Source: Melioribacteraceae bacterium
Lineage (GTDB): Bacteria; Bacteroidota; Ignavibacteria; Ignavibacteriales; Melioribacteraceae
Reading direction: 5' to 3'
Assembly (NCBI GenBank): GCA_016927595.1
Contig: JAFGMI010000026.1
Span: forward strand, 62,001 to 126,000
Length of the DNA stretch: 64,000 nucleotides
In this document: piece by piece, positions 7,969 through 16,106 of the stretch
Layout of the letters: each line of letters starts with the position of its first letter
Position numbering within the stretch: the stretch's first letter is position 1
Translations under genes and position numbers: made by a program
The notes under the pieces: model-generated
The model's input: the letters and a program-made list of their open reading frames with translations, nothing else
Told to the model about the DNA's origin: nothing
Databases searched by the model: none

Positions 7969-9324
7969 CTAGTTTACTCCCCAACTTGCCGGGAGCTTTC
8001 CGTCAACACATAAGTGTTTTGTTGCGTTTATTTCAAAATCTTTGAGATCCGACTCGAACAGGTAATACTCCTTATTCCTGTATACATCTTCTTCTTTAAT
8101 TATATGACAAGCGTCGTAACAGGCTTTCCCTTCTTCCACCTGGGTTCTGACGGTCCATTTAATTATGTTGTGCGGAGTGGTGTACTTGTAAGTAGGGAAA
8201 GCATCAAAGTTTGCAAGGTTATCAACTCCGTATTCCTTCCAGCTGTCGGGGGCTGAAAGAGATTGTCTTAAAGTCGCCAGTTTGTAAGGTCTTAATTCAG
8301 GAATCGGATTGATCCCGATTTTAAATTTCTGATGTGCCGGTATTCTGGCACCCGCGCCGTGAATGTGACAGCTTCCGCAGTTATTGTAATCCTGTGAATG
8401 ACAGGCGTTACAATTGAATGTATTGATGTGCTGAACATGATAATCGTTAGACTCTTCAACATTCTGATGACAGTATTCACATTTGGGCAGGGTGGGCATG
8501 GCATATCGGGTTTCTTTAATCTCACCGGTCCCATGTATTTCATTTTTCGAATGACAGTCTATGCATACAAAGCCCGCTTTCGTTAAATGAACATCAGGTA
8601 CCGTTCCAACTGCCTGACCCAGATACGCATGACCGCCGCGGCTTACGTGGCAGGCTACGCAAACATTCAGCATATCGGGAGTTCTGTTAAAATTATGGCC
8701 ATTACTTAGTCCGCCGCCGCCTGCGCTGGGACGTACAACATGGCAATCGCCGCACGTACCGTGGCATTTACCACAGTTTACATCATAACCTTCTTTCATT
8801 TCTTCGGGCAGATTGTCAAAGTCAGTGGGATGTGTACCATATCCGCCTCTTATAACAACCATTCTTTTTTGACCCCAGCCCTGTTCGTGGAGACTGTTGG
8901 TGGTTCTTTGAACAATTTGTTCATGGCACCCGGCGCATTTTTCCTGCGATTGTTTCGAGGGATGTTTTATAAAGTCGCCTGAGTGAGCTAATTCCTTATC
9001 ATCGGTTCCGTCAACTCCATTATGGCATTTTACGCATTCCATTCTTCCATGCATTGTTACCTTGAAAGTTTCATATCCGGAACCACCCAGGTATACTCTG
9101 TCGTAGGGTTCATAATGTGGTGCATCACCTCCGCAACCGCCACCGCCGGTAGAAGGCGGGTCGGGAGTATAAACATCTTTCAGATGCTCGTAATTGGTAT
9201 GACACCCTTCACAGGAATTAACTTTTGCTACCGATTCGGATTCAATTGGAGCATCATCCGGATTATCTTCTTTACATGCGATAAATAGAAATGTAAGCAT
9301 TACAACCATCGATAGGTATTTCAT
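7969..9324 (-). CDS. Multiheme c-type cytochrome lipoprotein, 10 CXXCH plus one CX3CH
   Basis: The 451-residue protein has a lipoprotein signal (TFLFIAC). It contains ten CXXCH motifs: CEGCH, CVKCH, CAGCH, CGKCH, CGDCH, CVACH, CIDCH, CEYCH, CNACH and CGSCH. Near residue 404 an eleventh site reads CYDACH, that is CX3CH, confirmed in the DNA. A glycine-rich stretch (PPSTGGGGCGGDAPHY) follows the first heme. CGKCHGTCGDCH places two hemes very close together. It is likely an electron carrier on the periplasmic side of a membrane or on the cell surface. It is the first gene of operon B, 45 bp downstream of a -24/-12-like element and below a TGAAAC cluster. Substrate and exact family are not recognised. 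Confidence 0.9.
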   Translation of the reverse strand: MKYLSMVVMLTFLFIACKEDNPDDAPIESESVAKVNSCEGCHTNYEHLKDVYTPDPPSTGGGGCGGDAPHYEPYDRVYLGGSGYETFKVTMHGRMECVKCHNGVDGTDDKELAHSGDFIKHPSKQSQEKCAGCHEQIVQRTTNSLHEQGWGQKRMVVIRGGYGTHPTDFDNLPEEMKEGYDVNCGKCHGTCGDCHVVRPSAGGGGLSNGHNFNRTPDMLNVCVACHVSRGGHAYLGQAVGTVPDVHLTKAGFVCIDCHSKNEIHGTGEIKETRYAMPTLPKCEYCHQNVEESNDYHVQHINTFNCNACHSQDYNNCGSCHIHGAGARIPAHQKFKIGINPIPELRPYKLATLRQSLSAPDSWKEYGVDNLANFDAFPTYKYTTPHNIIKWTVRTQVEEGKACYDACHIIKEEDVYRNKEYYLFESDLKDFEINATKHLCVDGKLPASWGVN

Positions 9325-9364
9325 AGCATTTCCCGATTAATTAATTTTAGTTGATTATTGGATG

Positions 9365-9395
9365 CTTATGTCAATTTTAATGCCAATGACATAAG
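9365..9395. repeat. 9-bp inverted repeat over the operon B promoter
   Basis: The arms cttatgtca (9365-9373) and tgacataag (9387-9395) are perfect complements with a 13-bp spacer. The repeat overlaps the -24/-12-like element at 9368-9385 and would place a bound dimer directly on the promoter, so it may be an operator. The matching element before operon A keeps only the TTGACAT half. Confidence 0.6.
9368..9385 (-). promoter_or_regulatory. Sigma-54-like -24/-12 element, operon B
   Basis: On the minus strand the site reads TGGCATTAAAATTGACAT. The GG and GA doublets are exactly 10 bases apart, the spacing of sigma-54 promoters (GG-N10-GC), and the -24 half TGGCA is canonical. The -12 half is TTGAC instead of TTGC, one base off. 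The C lies 46 bp from the cytochrome ATG. The site matches the element before operon A at 15 of 18 positions, and the neighbouring gene encodes a sigma-54 activator. Confidence 0.55.
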
Positions 9396-9427
9396 ATTCA
9401 ATAAACTGGGTTTCTATGAGGAGACTA

Positions 9428-9545
9428 TGAAACGATATGTTTCGGGATAAAGAAAAATATGTTGGAATATACTTAGCAGCTTCGAAAAAGACCAATATTG
9501 TAACAATGAAACAATGAAACACCTATGAAACAGTTGAAACGTTTA
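9428..9545. promoter_or_regulatory. Cluster of TGAAAC hexamers (candidate upstream activator sites)
   Basis: TGAAAC occurs at 9428-9433, 9507-9512, 9515-9520, 9526-9531 and 9535-9540. The first is paired with GTTTC (9439-9443) and the last with GTTTA (9541-9545) as imperfect palindromes. The cluster lies about 45 to 155 bp upstream of the -24/-12-like element of operon B and directly behind the activator gene's stop codon, where enhancer sites for a sigma-54 activator would be expected. Two more copies precede the activator gene itself. Confidence 0.6.
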
Positions 9546-10883
9546 ACTATCGATTCCTAATTGCTTCATTTTTCGCCATAATGTAGTCCTGCCTATGCCG
9601 AGCTTTTTAGCAGCTTCGGTTTTATTCCAGTGATGTTCTTCAAGTACGGAAATAAGCTGCACTGCCTCGTGTCCGGGATTATTTTCTGAGGTATTGTCCT
9701 TAAAACTAAATGTTGCGGGACTTGCAGATTTATTCTCGTTAAAATTTGCTGGAAGTTTATTTGAGTCGATAATATTTGAATTGTTTGTCCTCACAAATGA
9801 ATATTCAATTACATTCTCTAGCTCCCTTACATTTCCAGGCCATCTGTAATTCAATAGCAAATCCAGCGCCCTGTCTTCAATATCGAGAATTTCTTTCTTA
9901 TACATTAAAGACAATTTCCTGAGAAAGTGTTGCACCAGAGGAATTATATCTTCCGTACGTTCTCTGAGCGGCGGTATATGTATAGGAATAACGCTCAATC
10001 GATAATACAGGTCTTCCCTTAAAATGCCTTTCTTCAGAGCATGTTGGATATTTACATTTGTTGCGGAAATAATCCTTACATCAATCTTTCTGGTTACTGA
10101 TTCACCAACACGTTCGAAGGAACCTTCCTGCAATACTCTCAGGAGCTGCAGCTGCATTTGAAGCGGCATTTCGGCTACTTCATCCAAAAAAATGGTTCCG
10201 TTATTTGCAATCTCAAATCTTCCCGGGCGATCCTTTATCGCATCCGTAAAAGCCCCTTTTACGTGACCGAACAATTCACTTGCAAGCAGGTTGGAAGGAA
10301 AAACAGAACAATTAACCTTTATATAAGGACTTCCTTTTCTTTCGCTTGTAATCTGAATTGCATTTGCAATCATCTCCTTGCCGGTTCCTGACTCGCCATG
10401 AATTAACACAGGTGCATCGGAAGTTGAAATTTCCCGTATTAGTTCGAATATTTCTTTCATCTGTTTGCTGTGCCCGATTATGCCGTGAAATCTCTGCTCT
10501 TTATCTATATCCTTTATCATTATGTAATCCGACATATCCCTGAAAGAAATAATTCCTCCCTGCGGTTCCCGCTCTTCATCGTATAATACGGAGGAATTAA
10601 GTTTAATAGGTTTTATTTCGCCCGACTTTGTCGATATGTTCGATTCAAAATCATAAATGGGTCTGCCCGATTTTAATGCAATGGCAATGGGACAGTCGGT
10701 ATAGCACAGCTTCGATCGGAATACATGCTTGCAGAATCTGCCTATTATATCTTCGCGTTTATAGCCGGTTATTTTTTCAGCTGCCTTGTTGAAAAAGTTT
10801 ATTCTGAAATTCTTATCCACGGTGAAAACACCTTCGCCGATGGAATCTAATATATGATCTTTTAGTTTGCTGTTCAGGTCCAT
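9543..10883 (-). CDS. Sigma-54-dependent activator with PAS sensor domain
   Basis: The 446-residue protein has three parts. An N-terminal PAS domain (about 8-120) is followed by a central AAA+ sigma-54 interaction domain with Walker A GESGTGKE (163-170), the L1 loop GAFTDA (210-215, canonical GAFTGA) and Walker B FLDE (232-235). A C-terminal Fis-type helix-turn-helix follows (about 405-446, EEHHWNKTEAAKKLGIGRTT). There is no receiver domain, so control is not by phosphotransfer. The PAS domain carries CKHVFRSKLCYTDCP (C51, C60, C64), a possible redox or metal site. The gene is transcribed alone between a terminator (10931-10958) and operon B, and probably controls the adjacent cytochrome operons. 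Confidence 0.93.
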   Translation of the reverse strand: MDLNSKLKDHILDSIGEGVFTVDKNFRINFFNKAAEKITGYKREDIIGRFCKHVFRSKLCYTDCPIAIALKSGRPIYDFESNISTKSGEIKPIKLNSSVLYDEEREPQGGIISFRDMSDYIMIKDIDKEQRFHGIIGHSKQMKEIFELIREISTSDAPVLIHGESGTGKEMIANAIQITSERKGSPYIKVNCSVFPSNLLASELFGHVKGAFTDAIKDRPGRFEIANNGTIFLDEVAEMPLQMQLQLLRVLQEGSFERVGESVTRKIDVRIISATNVNIQHALKKGILREDLYYRLSVIPIHIPPLRERTEDIIPLVQHFLRKLSLMYKKEILDIEDRALDLLLNYRWPGNVRELENVIEYSFVRTNNSNIIDSNKLPANFNENKSASPATFSFKDNTSENNPGHEAVQLISVLEEHHWNKTEAAKKLGIGRTTLWRKMKQLGIDS

Positions 10884-10916
10884 TTGTGAATCATTTTGTT
10901 TCTTGAAAAACGATTT

Positions 10917-10928
10917 GTTTCAGTTTCA
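10917..10928 (-). promoter_or_regulatory. Tandem TGAAAC sites upstream of the sigma-54 activator
   Basis: Two directly adjacent copies of TGAAAC (minus strand; GTTTCA at 10917-10922 and 10923-10928) lie 34-45 bp upstream of the activator start. A GTTTC variant begins at 10898. They match the hexamers in front of operon B and suggest autoregulation. Confidence 0.5.
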
Positions 10929-10930
10929 AA

Positions 10931-10958
10931 GATAAAAAAAGCCGCCTTCAAGCGGCTT
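10931..10958 (-). terminator. Rho-independent terminator of cytochrome operon A
   Basis: The arms aagccgc (10939-10945) and gcggctt (10952-10958) form a 7-bp GC-rich stem. Reading on the minus strand, it runs straight into a run of seven T. It lies just past the stop of the 29-heme-site protein and separates operon A from the activator gene. Confidence 0.9.
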
Positions 10959-10976
10959 GTATACAAAAATTTTTAC

Positions 10977-13601
10977 CTAGTTTCCTAATGCGTTTGCAAT
11001 GCCATTTATGTGTTTCATCTTGTCAATTATATTACCTTCATCATCAACAACACCCTGATGACACGTAGAACATTGATTCAGTTCCCATGTCCCCGAGTGA
11101 CCGTTAGGAAGAGCTGTAATAAGATTACCCGATTCATCTATCTTTCCGTGACAGGTACCGCAGGCAGCCTGGCTGCCGTCTACTATATTCCAAACAGGTG
11201 AATAATTATTCCCAGTCATTTCATCGGCGGTGAACATAACCGGCAGGCTTGATTCCGACTTCTTGAATACAAAATTTCCATGACAATATGTATTTGAACA
11301 TGTGTAATTGTTAAAGTCATACGATGCAGTCGCAGCAGTGTTTGTAAATTCACCGAATTGTATTGTCGCCGGCAGTGCATCAATATGTCCGGCTACGCTT
11401 TCGGGTTCCGGATGACATTCATAACACTGTATATTTTCGGATACCGACACATTGTATAAATGGGTTGCATGAGCACCAACACCCTTAAATGCTGTTGATG
11501 ATTCACCTGCCAGATCGTTTGGAGGCGCAACCATAGAACCATTATTAAAATCACCATGACATGTATTACATGCCTCGGGTCCGCTTGCAGCTGAATGACA
11601 CGTATTGCATGTAGATGCAACCAAACCTCCTGAATAACTAGCGCCATGACATGTACTACAGTTATCCATTTCCCAGTTCGTACTGATTAAATACTTGCCG
11701 TGGAAGTTCGGTGACCCGGCTGTTATTATGCCCTGCTGGTGAACTGCTATGGAACTATGACATGATTCGCATGTACTGGCTGACATTCCGCCGCTGAACG
11801 ATTCACCGTGACAGCTCGTGCATGATACCAGTTCAAAATTATTATCCGCCATAAATTTCCCGTGGAAATTATTCGAGCTGGGATTGGTTAATCCTGTCTG
11901 ATGTACATTTATTGAAGCATGACATGTTACACACGATGGTGAAGCAGTTCCTCCGGCGTATTCCGACCCGTGACATGCGGTACATTCATTTAATTTCTTA
12001 TCGTTTGCTTTGAAATATCTGCCGTGAAATTCTGCCGATTCGGATTTCATTATATCAGCCGTATGAACCCCAATTGTTCCGTGACATGTTACACAGGTTG
12101 GCGATGACTGTCCTCCGGCGTAATCCTCTCCGTGACAAGTAGCGCATGTTGTCATATTAACATTGTTAGCATCAACATATTTACCATGGAACGCATCTGA
12201 ATTCTGATCCAGAATGCCGTCTTTATGAACAGATATTGTCGCATGGCATGTTAAACAGGTGGGTGATGCCGTTCCGCCTTCAAAACCGCTGCCGTGACAT
12301 GTAGCGCAGGCATCAAGCTCAACACTATTCGCGCCCAGATATTTACCGTGAAAATTAGCAGATGTTTCATCTGTGTAACCTGTTTGATGAACACCTACAG
12401 AACTATGGCAGGTTACGCATCCGTAAGCTGCTAATCCTCCTGTGAATCCTGTTCCGTGACAGCTTGCGCATGCCGCTAATTCGACATTATTATTTGCAAT
12501 ATATTTACCATGGAATGATTCGGCAGTAGCATCCATTATCCCATCTTTGTGAATATTTATCGTACTGTGACATGTTGTACAGCCGGGAGATGCTATCCCT
12601 CCCGAAAAATCCTCTCCGTGACAGGAGGCGCATTGATTTAACGAAGCATTATTTTCACTGAAATACTTACCGTGAAAATAGGGCGATGCTTCATCCAACA
12701 ATCCTGTTTTGTGAACTGCTACTGAACTATGGCACGAGCTGCAGCCCGGAGCTGAATCGCCGCCTTCGAAATTAGTTCCATGGCAGCCTGAACAAGTGCT
12801 TATCTCAAGACCCTGATCGGCAATATACTGACCGTGTGTTTCCAACGTCATTGAACCGTGTACGTCAATCGAACCATGACATGTTATGCACGATGGCGCT
12901 ATTAAGCCGCCTTTATAGTCAGCACCGTGACAAGTAGAACAAGTTGATAAATCTATGTTATTGCTTCCGATATATTTACCGTGAAAGTTGGGTGAAGCCT
13001 GATCAAGCATTCCGGCTTGATGAACCGAAATTCCCCTGTGGCATTCGGCGCATGTAGGAGCTGCAAGACCTCCGGTAAATACCGCACCGTGACAGCTACC
13101 GCATGTTTCCATATCCACTCCCAGAGCCTGCATATATTTTCCGTGAAATGCACTTGATGCCGGATCGAGAATACCTGCTTTATGTACGCTGATTGTCGAA
13201 TGGCATGTTGAGCAGGTGGGTGATGATAAACCTCCTTGATAATTGGTTCCGTGACACATTGTACAAGCTGACATATCCTTATTTGCAGCAGCAAGATATT
13301 TTCCGTGAAAATCGGCTGACTGCTCGTCCAGAATGCCCGATTTATGAATGGCTATATCTGCATGACATTCCACACAGCTTTTATGAGATGAACCGCCTGA
13401 AAAATTTGTGGCGTGGCATTCTCGGCACACTTCAAGACCACTTTCATCCAATCTGCCATGAAATTCTGCTGATTCAGGTGTCAGCACTCCTTTACCGTGT
13501 ATAGAAACTGCTGCCGGAACAGTTATATCTTCCTTAACATCACTGCATGAAGAAAGTAAGGCAAGTACAATAATTGAGATTATATAATAATATTTAGTCA
13601 T
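10977..13601 (-). CDS. Giant repeat multiheme cytochrome lipoprotein with 29 potential heme sites
   Basis: The 874-residue protein has a lipoprotein signal (LALLSSC, lipidated about C19). From about residue 47 to 690 it consists of 12 tandem modules of about 54 residues. Each begins FHGKY and carries two CXXCH motifs, a GG pair and a VH or IH before the next module. The C-terminal part (about 690-874) has four more CXXCH (CNTCH, CYECH, CGTCH, CSTCH) and one CX4CH (CSNTYCH). This resembles the CxxxxCH/CXXCH domain described from Geobacter. The total is 28 CXXCH plus one CX4CH. The regular array suggests a long heme wire or an extracellular electron-transfer terminus. It is the last gene of operon A, 15 bp after the 14-heme gene. 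The function is inferred from context. Confidence 0.9.
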   Translation of the reverse strand: MTKYYYIISIIVLALLSSCSDVKEDITVPAAVSIHGKGVLTPESAEFHGRLDESGLEVCRECHATNFSGGSSHKSCVECHADIAIHKSGILDEQSADFHGKYLAAANKDMSACTMCHGTNYQGGLSSPTCSTCHSTISVHKAGILDPASSAFHGKYMQALGVDMETCGSCHGAVFTGGLAAPTCAECHRGISVHQAGMLDQASPNFHGKYIGSNNIDLSTCSTCHGADYKGGLIAPSCITCHGSIDVHGSMTLETHGQYIADQGLEISTCSGCHGTNFEGGDSAPGCSSCHSSVAVHKTGLLDEASPYFHGKYFSENNASLNQCASCHGEDFSGGIASPGCTTCHSTINIHKDGIMDATAESFHGKYIANNNVELAACASCHGTGFTGGLAAYGCVTCHSSVGVHQTGYTDETSANFHGKYLGANSVELDACATCHGSGFEGGTASPTCLTCHATISVHKDGILDQNSDAFHGKYVDANNVNMTTCATCHGEDYAGGQSSPTCVTCHGTIGVHTADIMKSESAEFHGRYFKANDKKLNECTACHGSEYAGGTASPSCVTCHASINVHQTGLTNPSSNNFHGKFMADNNFELVSCTSCHGESFSGGMSASTCESCHSSIAVHQQGIITAGSPNFHGKYLISTNWEMDNCSTCHGASYSGGLVASTCNTCHSAASGPEACNTCHGDFNNGSMVAPPNDLAGESSTAFKGVGAHATHLYNVSVSENIQCYECHPEPESVAGHIDALPATIQFGEFTNTAATASYDFNNYTCSNTYCHGNFVFKKSESSLPVMFTADEMTGNNYSPVWNIVDGSQAACGTCHGKIDESGNLITALPNGHSGTWELNQCSTCHQGVVDDEGNIIDKMKHINGIANALGN
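11595..13463 (-). repeat. Twelve tandem coding repeats of about 160 bp
   Basis: This is the DNA encoding the 12 diheme modules of the giant cytochrome. The unit is about 160 bp (54 codons), diverged at the nucleotide level but with fixed positions for the FHGKY, CXXCHG, GG, CXXCH and VH elements. Module 4 is a few residues shorter. It is a coding repeat produced by duplication, not a CRISPR or a mobile element. Confidence 0.9.
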
Positions 13602-13616
13602 TTTCCATTACCTGCT

Positions 13617-14819
13617 TTAATTGTGACAATAACCACAGAAGCCTTGTCCGGCTTGTTGATTCAAAGCAAACGGATCGGTATGGCAGTCGTAACAAACTGC
13701 GCCCGTATCGCCATGCCAATCGCCATTAATATTTTTCATGAAGCCGAGTTTGTGTGTTCTGGAATTGTTTCCTCTTATACCGTCGGGATCGGAATGACAC
13801 AGTATACAGCTTGGATCTGCGCCCTGCGTATCATGGCACGAAGCACATCTTTCGATATCTCTTCTTGCAAGTTCCGCATGAAGCCCTCCGCCCGAGCCAA
13901 CTCCGTAAGTAAAGAAATTCGGATTGCTGTGAGACTGCGGCATAATTCCACCCAATGCATAGTCGCCCGAGGATGGTGGATTATGACATTCGGCGCAGAA
14001 GATCTCCGTTTGATGACAGGTTGAACATTCAAAACTCTTTCCCTTAAGATCCATGCCGTGCGTAAATCTGTAATTTAAATCGTGCACACGTGTAATCTGC
14101 TGCTGTTTTGCACCGTCAATTATTCTGTGCGGTGAATACGGTGTATAAAAATCCAACGCAGTATTATTCACATCGAGAGCTGTCGTTGCAACATGGCAGT
14201 CCTCACAGAAAGAATTATCGTGGCACATCGCACATTCGGCATCGGGATGATTCGAGCTGAATTTATGATTCCTGAAGAAATTTGCTGTCTTGTGTGACTC
14301 GGGTGTTAAATCGGAAGTGGCAATATGACACGATTCACAAACATTTACCGCAACCGACTGATCATTATGGCATTGGTAACAAATCATCATCGAAGGATTG
14401 GCGCTTGTGAGATCGGTACTGTAATCAACTTCTTCCAAGCCTTTATGACATGCCTGGCATTCCATTTCACTCTCGGTTACGTGAAACTGGTGGCTGAAAA
14501 TAAGTTTTGAAGGTTCGCTTACAAATGGTTCGTAAGTATCTTCGTAATGGCATGTGTTGCATGATTCATCATCCTCAACGTCATGGCAGCCGGCACAAAT
14601 ATCTTTTTCGGGCAGAAGTCTGTCGGACAAGGCAGTGCTTTCAGGTACACCTGTATGGCAATCGGCACATCCCACCTCCAATTCGGTATGCAATTGGTGT
14701 GAGAACTTGATTATATTCTTGTTCGATTTTAGATCGTCCGCTATTGAATTTACTGAACCTGCAAACCACAAAGCCGTCAAAGCAGCAAAAAGAGATATAT
14801 AAAAAACTTTTGTTTTCAT
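13617..14819 (-). CDS. Periplasmic 14-heme c-type cytochrome
   Basis: The 400-residue protein has an N-terminal Sec signal (FYISLFAALTALWFAGSVNS) without a lipobox. It has 14 CXXCH motifs: CADCH, CAGCH, CNTCH, CQACH, CYQCH, CESCH, CAMCH, CEDCH, CSTCH, CAECH, CASCH, CILCH, CYDCH and CGYCH. FSHQLH and FSHQFH stretches supply likely distal histidine ligands, as in NapC/NrfH- and cytochrome c7-like modules. The last motif lies at the extreme C-terminus. It is 1 bp from the beta-barrel gene. In porin-cytochrome conduits the periplasmic cytochrome and the porin are encoded together, which fits here. The precise family is not recognised. Confidence 0.92.
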   Translation of the reverse strand: MKTKVFYISLFAALTALWFAGSVNSIADDLKSNKNIIKFSHQLHTELEVGCADCHTGVPESTALSDRLLPEKDICAGCHDVEDDESCNTCHYEDTYEPFVSEPSKLIFSHQFHVTESEMECQACHKGLEEVDYSTDLTSANPSMMICYQCHNDQSVAVNVCESCHIATSDLTPESHKTANFFRNHKFSSNHPDAECAMCHDNSFCEDCHVATTALDVNNTALDFYTPYSPHRIIDGAKQQQITRVHDLNYRFTHGMDLKGKSFECSTCHQTEIFCAECHNPPSSGDYALGGIMPQSHSNPNFFTYGVGSGGGLHAELARRDIERCASCHDTQGADPSCILCHSDPDGIRGNNSRTHKLGFMKNINGDWHGDTGAVCYDCHTDPFALNQQAGQGFCGYCHN

Positions 14820-14820
14820 A

Positions 14821-16089
14821 TCAAAGCACGTTTAAGTTAGTGTTAAACCAGTGATTGACCTTAAATAACAATCTAAGGTCGTTTTTATAAATCTTGTTAT
14901 CCATGTACTGACCTTGAATATCAAACGAAAGACTTCTGAAAGGTCTCACGTTTAATCCCAATAAAACACTTGCAAGGTTATTCTTTTCGGAATCAGGTGA
15001 AAGTTTATATGAGGTATAACTCAATCCCAGAGAAGGTGTTATAAGACCTTCCAGAAATGTTTTGGCAGTATAAAGCGAAACTGCATCCAGTTCGCCTGCA
15101 TAACCGAAAGTTTTCCTGTAGCTTACCGAACCTAAAAACGTATTCAATCCCAGTGAAAGCCTTTGTGCGTTGTCGTCTTCGTACTTAACATAACCGAATT
15201 TGCCGAATACTGTATATTCGTCGGATAATTTATAATCCAGACCGGCTTCAATTTCCTGGCTGTTGCCGTAATTAAATACCGAAAATATTGAATTGTATCT
15301 TATTCTCGGTTCTCTGTAATTATAATAAAAGTTTACACCCAGGTTTTCGATCTGGCTGTATCTGCCAGCAAATTCGATCTTGGAGGTTGTTTCTAAATTT
15401 ACATCGTACTCGTACGAAGAATTTAATTCCAGATCATCTTCAAGTATGTACGACACTTCACCCGAAATGTACTTGTATTGGTTCGAATTTCTCTGGATAA
15501 GTACGGTTATGGGGTTAAAGTTGTCGTCCAGCCTTATTGCCTCATAGGATTGAGGCTTAAAATTCTTATCAATAAAACCAACAGCGAATCTGAAATTCTC
15601 AACTGCTGTTGAAACGAGTTCACCGCCCAATACATAATCATTCGCAAAATCATCAGTAATTTCCAGCTTCTGATAAGCCGGAACATTTCCGCCGTAAAAA
15701 CCCGTTAATTCGAATCCTTTATATTTCAGCGACAGGTTCGCTCCATCGTAAACACCGCCGGCAACGGTATTAATCAATGACTGACGCCCGATTTTTATTG
15801 TTGCTATATCGAACAGGTTGCGACCTTCCAGATAAAGATTGTACATACGGAGTCTCGGATCGGTATCGAGAGAATTCATTACATCCGCTTCGAAATTTAT
15901 TCTGGTTCGTACAGAGAATTGTCCTTCATTGATGTTAAGTAGGAGTGATTGAAAAGTCCTCAGATAAGTTTCTGAGGACTCATTTAAATCATATCTTTCA
16001 AATGTATATGCTGAAGATGAAAACCTGCCATTAAAATTTTGTGCCGATAAAACAACGGGTATAATAAGTATTAACAAATACTTTTTCAT
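14821..16089 (-). CDS. Outer-membrane beta-barrel protein (candidate porin of an electron conduit)
   Basis: The 422-residue protein has a signal peptide (MKKYLLILIIPVVLSAQ). A long series of alternating hydrophobic and polar strands with aromatic girdles follows, for example FELTGFYGGNVPAY, YKYISGEVSYIL and VNFYYNYREPRI, consistent with a barrel of roughly 16 to 22 strands. It has no heme motif and no TonB plug. It sits between a tetraheme and a 14-heme cytochrome gene with 1- and 17-bp gaps. The most economical reading is the porin of a trans-outer-membrane porin-cytochrome complex, analogous in role to MtrB or the Geobacter Omb proteins. Homology to those was not visible by eye. Confidence 0.8.
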   Translation of the reverse strand: MKKYLLILIIPVVLSAQNFNGRFSSSAYTFERYDLNESSETYLRTFQSLLLNINEGQFSVRTRINFEADVMNSLDTDPRLRMYNLYLEGRNLFDIATIKIGRQSLINTVAGGVYDGANLSLKYKGFELTGFYGGNVPAYQKLEITDDFANDYVLGGELVSTAVENFRFAVGFIDKNFKPQSYEAIRLDDNFNPITVLIQRNSNQYKYISGEVSYILEDDLELNSSYEYDVNLETTSKIEFAGRYSQIENLGVNFYYNYREPRIRYNSIFSVFNYGNSQEIEAGLDYKLSDEYTVFGKFGYVKYEDDNAQRLSLGLNTFLGSVSYRKTFGYAGELDAVSLYTAKTFLEGLITPSLGLSYTSYKLSPDSEKNNLASVLLGLNVRPFRSLSFDIQGQYMDNKIYKNDLRLLFKVNHWFNTNLNVL

Positions 16090-16106
16090 TATATACCTTC
16101 TTCAGT

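Noticed and set aside
8014-9288. Several plus-strand frames across the multiheme genes
   Set aside because: They are antisense shadows created by the cysteine- and histidine-rich codon use of the minus-strand cytochromes.
11595-13463. Regular repeats that could suggest a CRISPR array or satellite DNA
   Set aside because: Units of about 160 bp are diverged, in frame and encode diheme modules with conserved residues. There are no short identical repeats with unique spacers and no cas genes.
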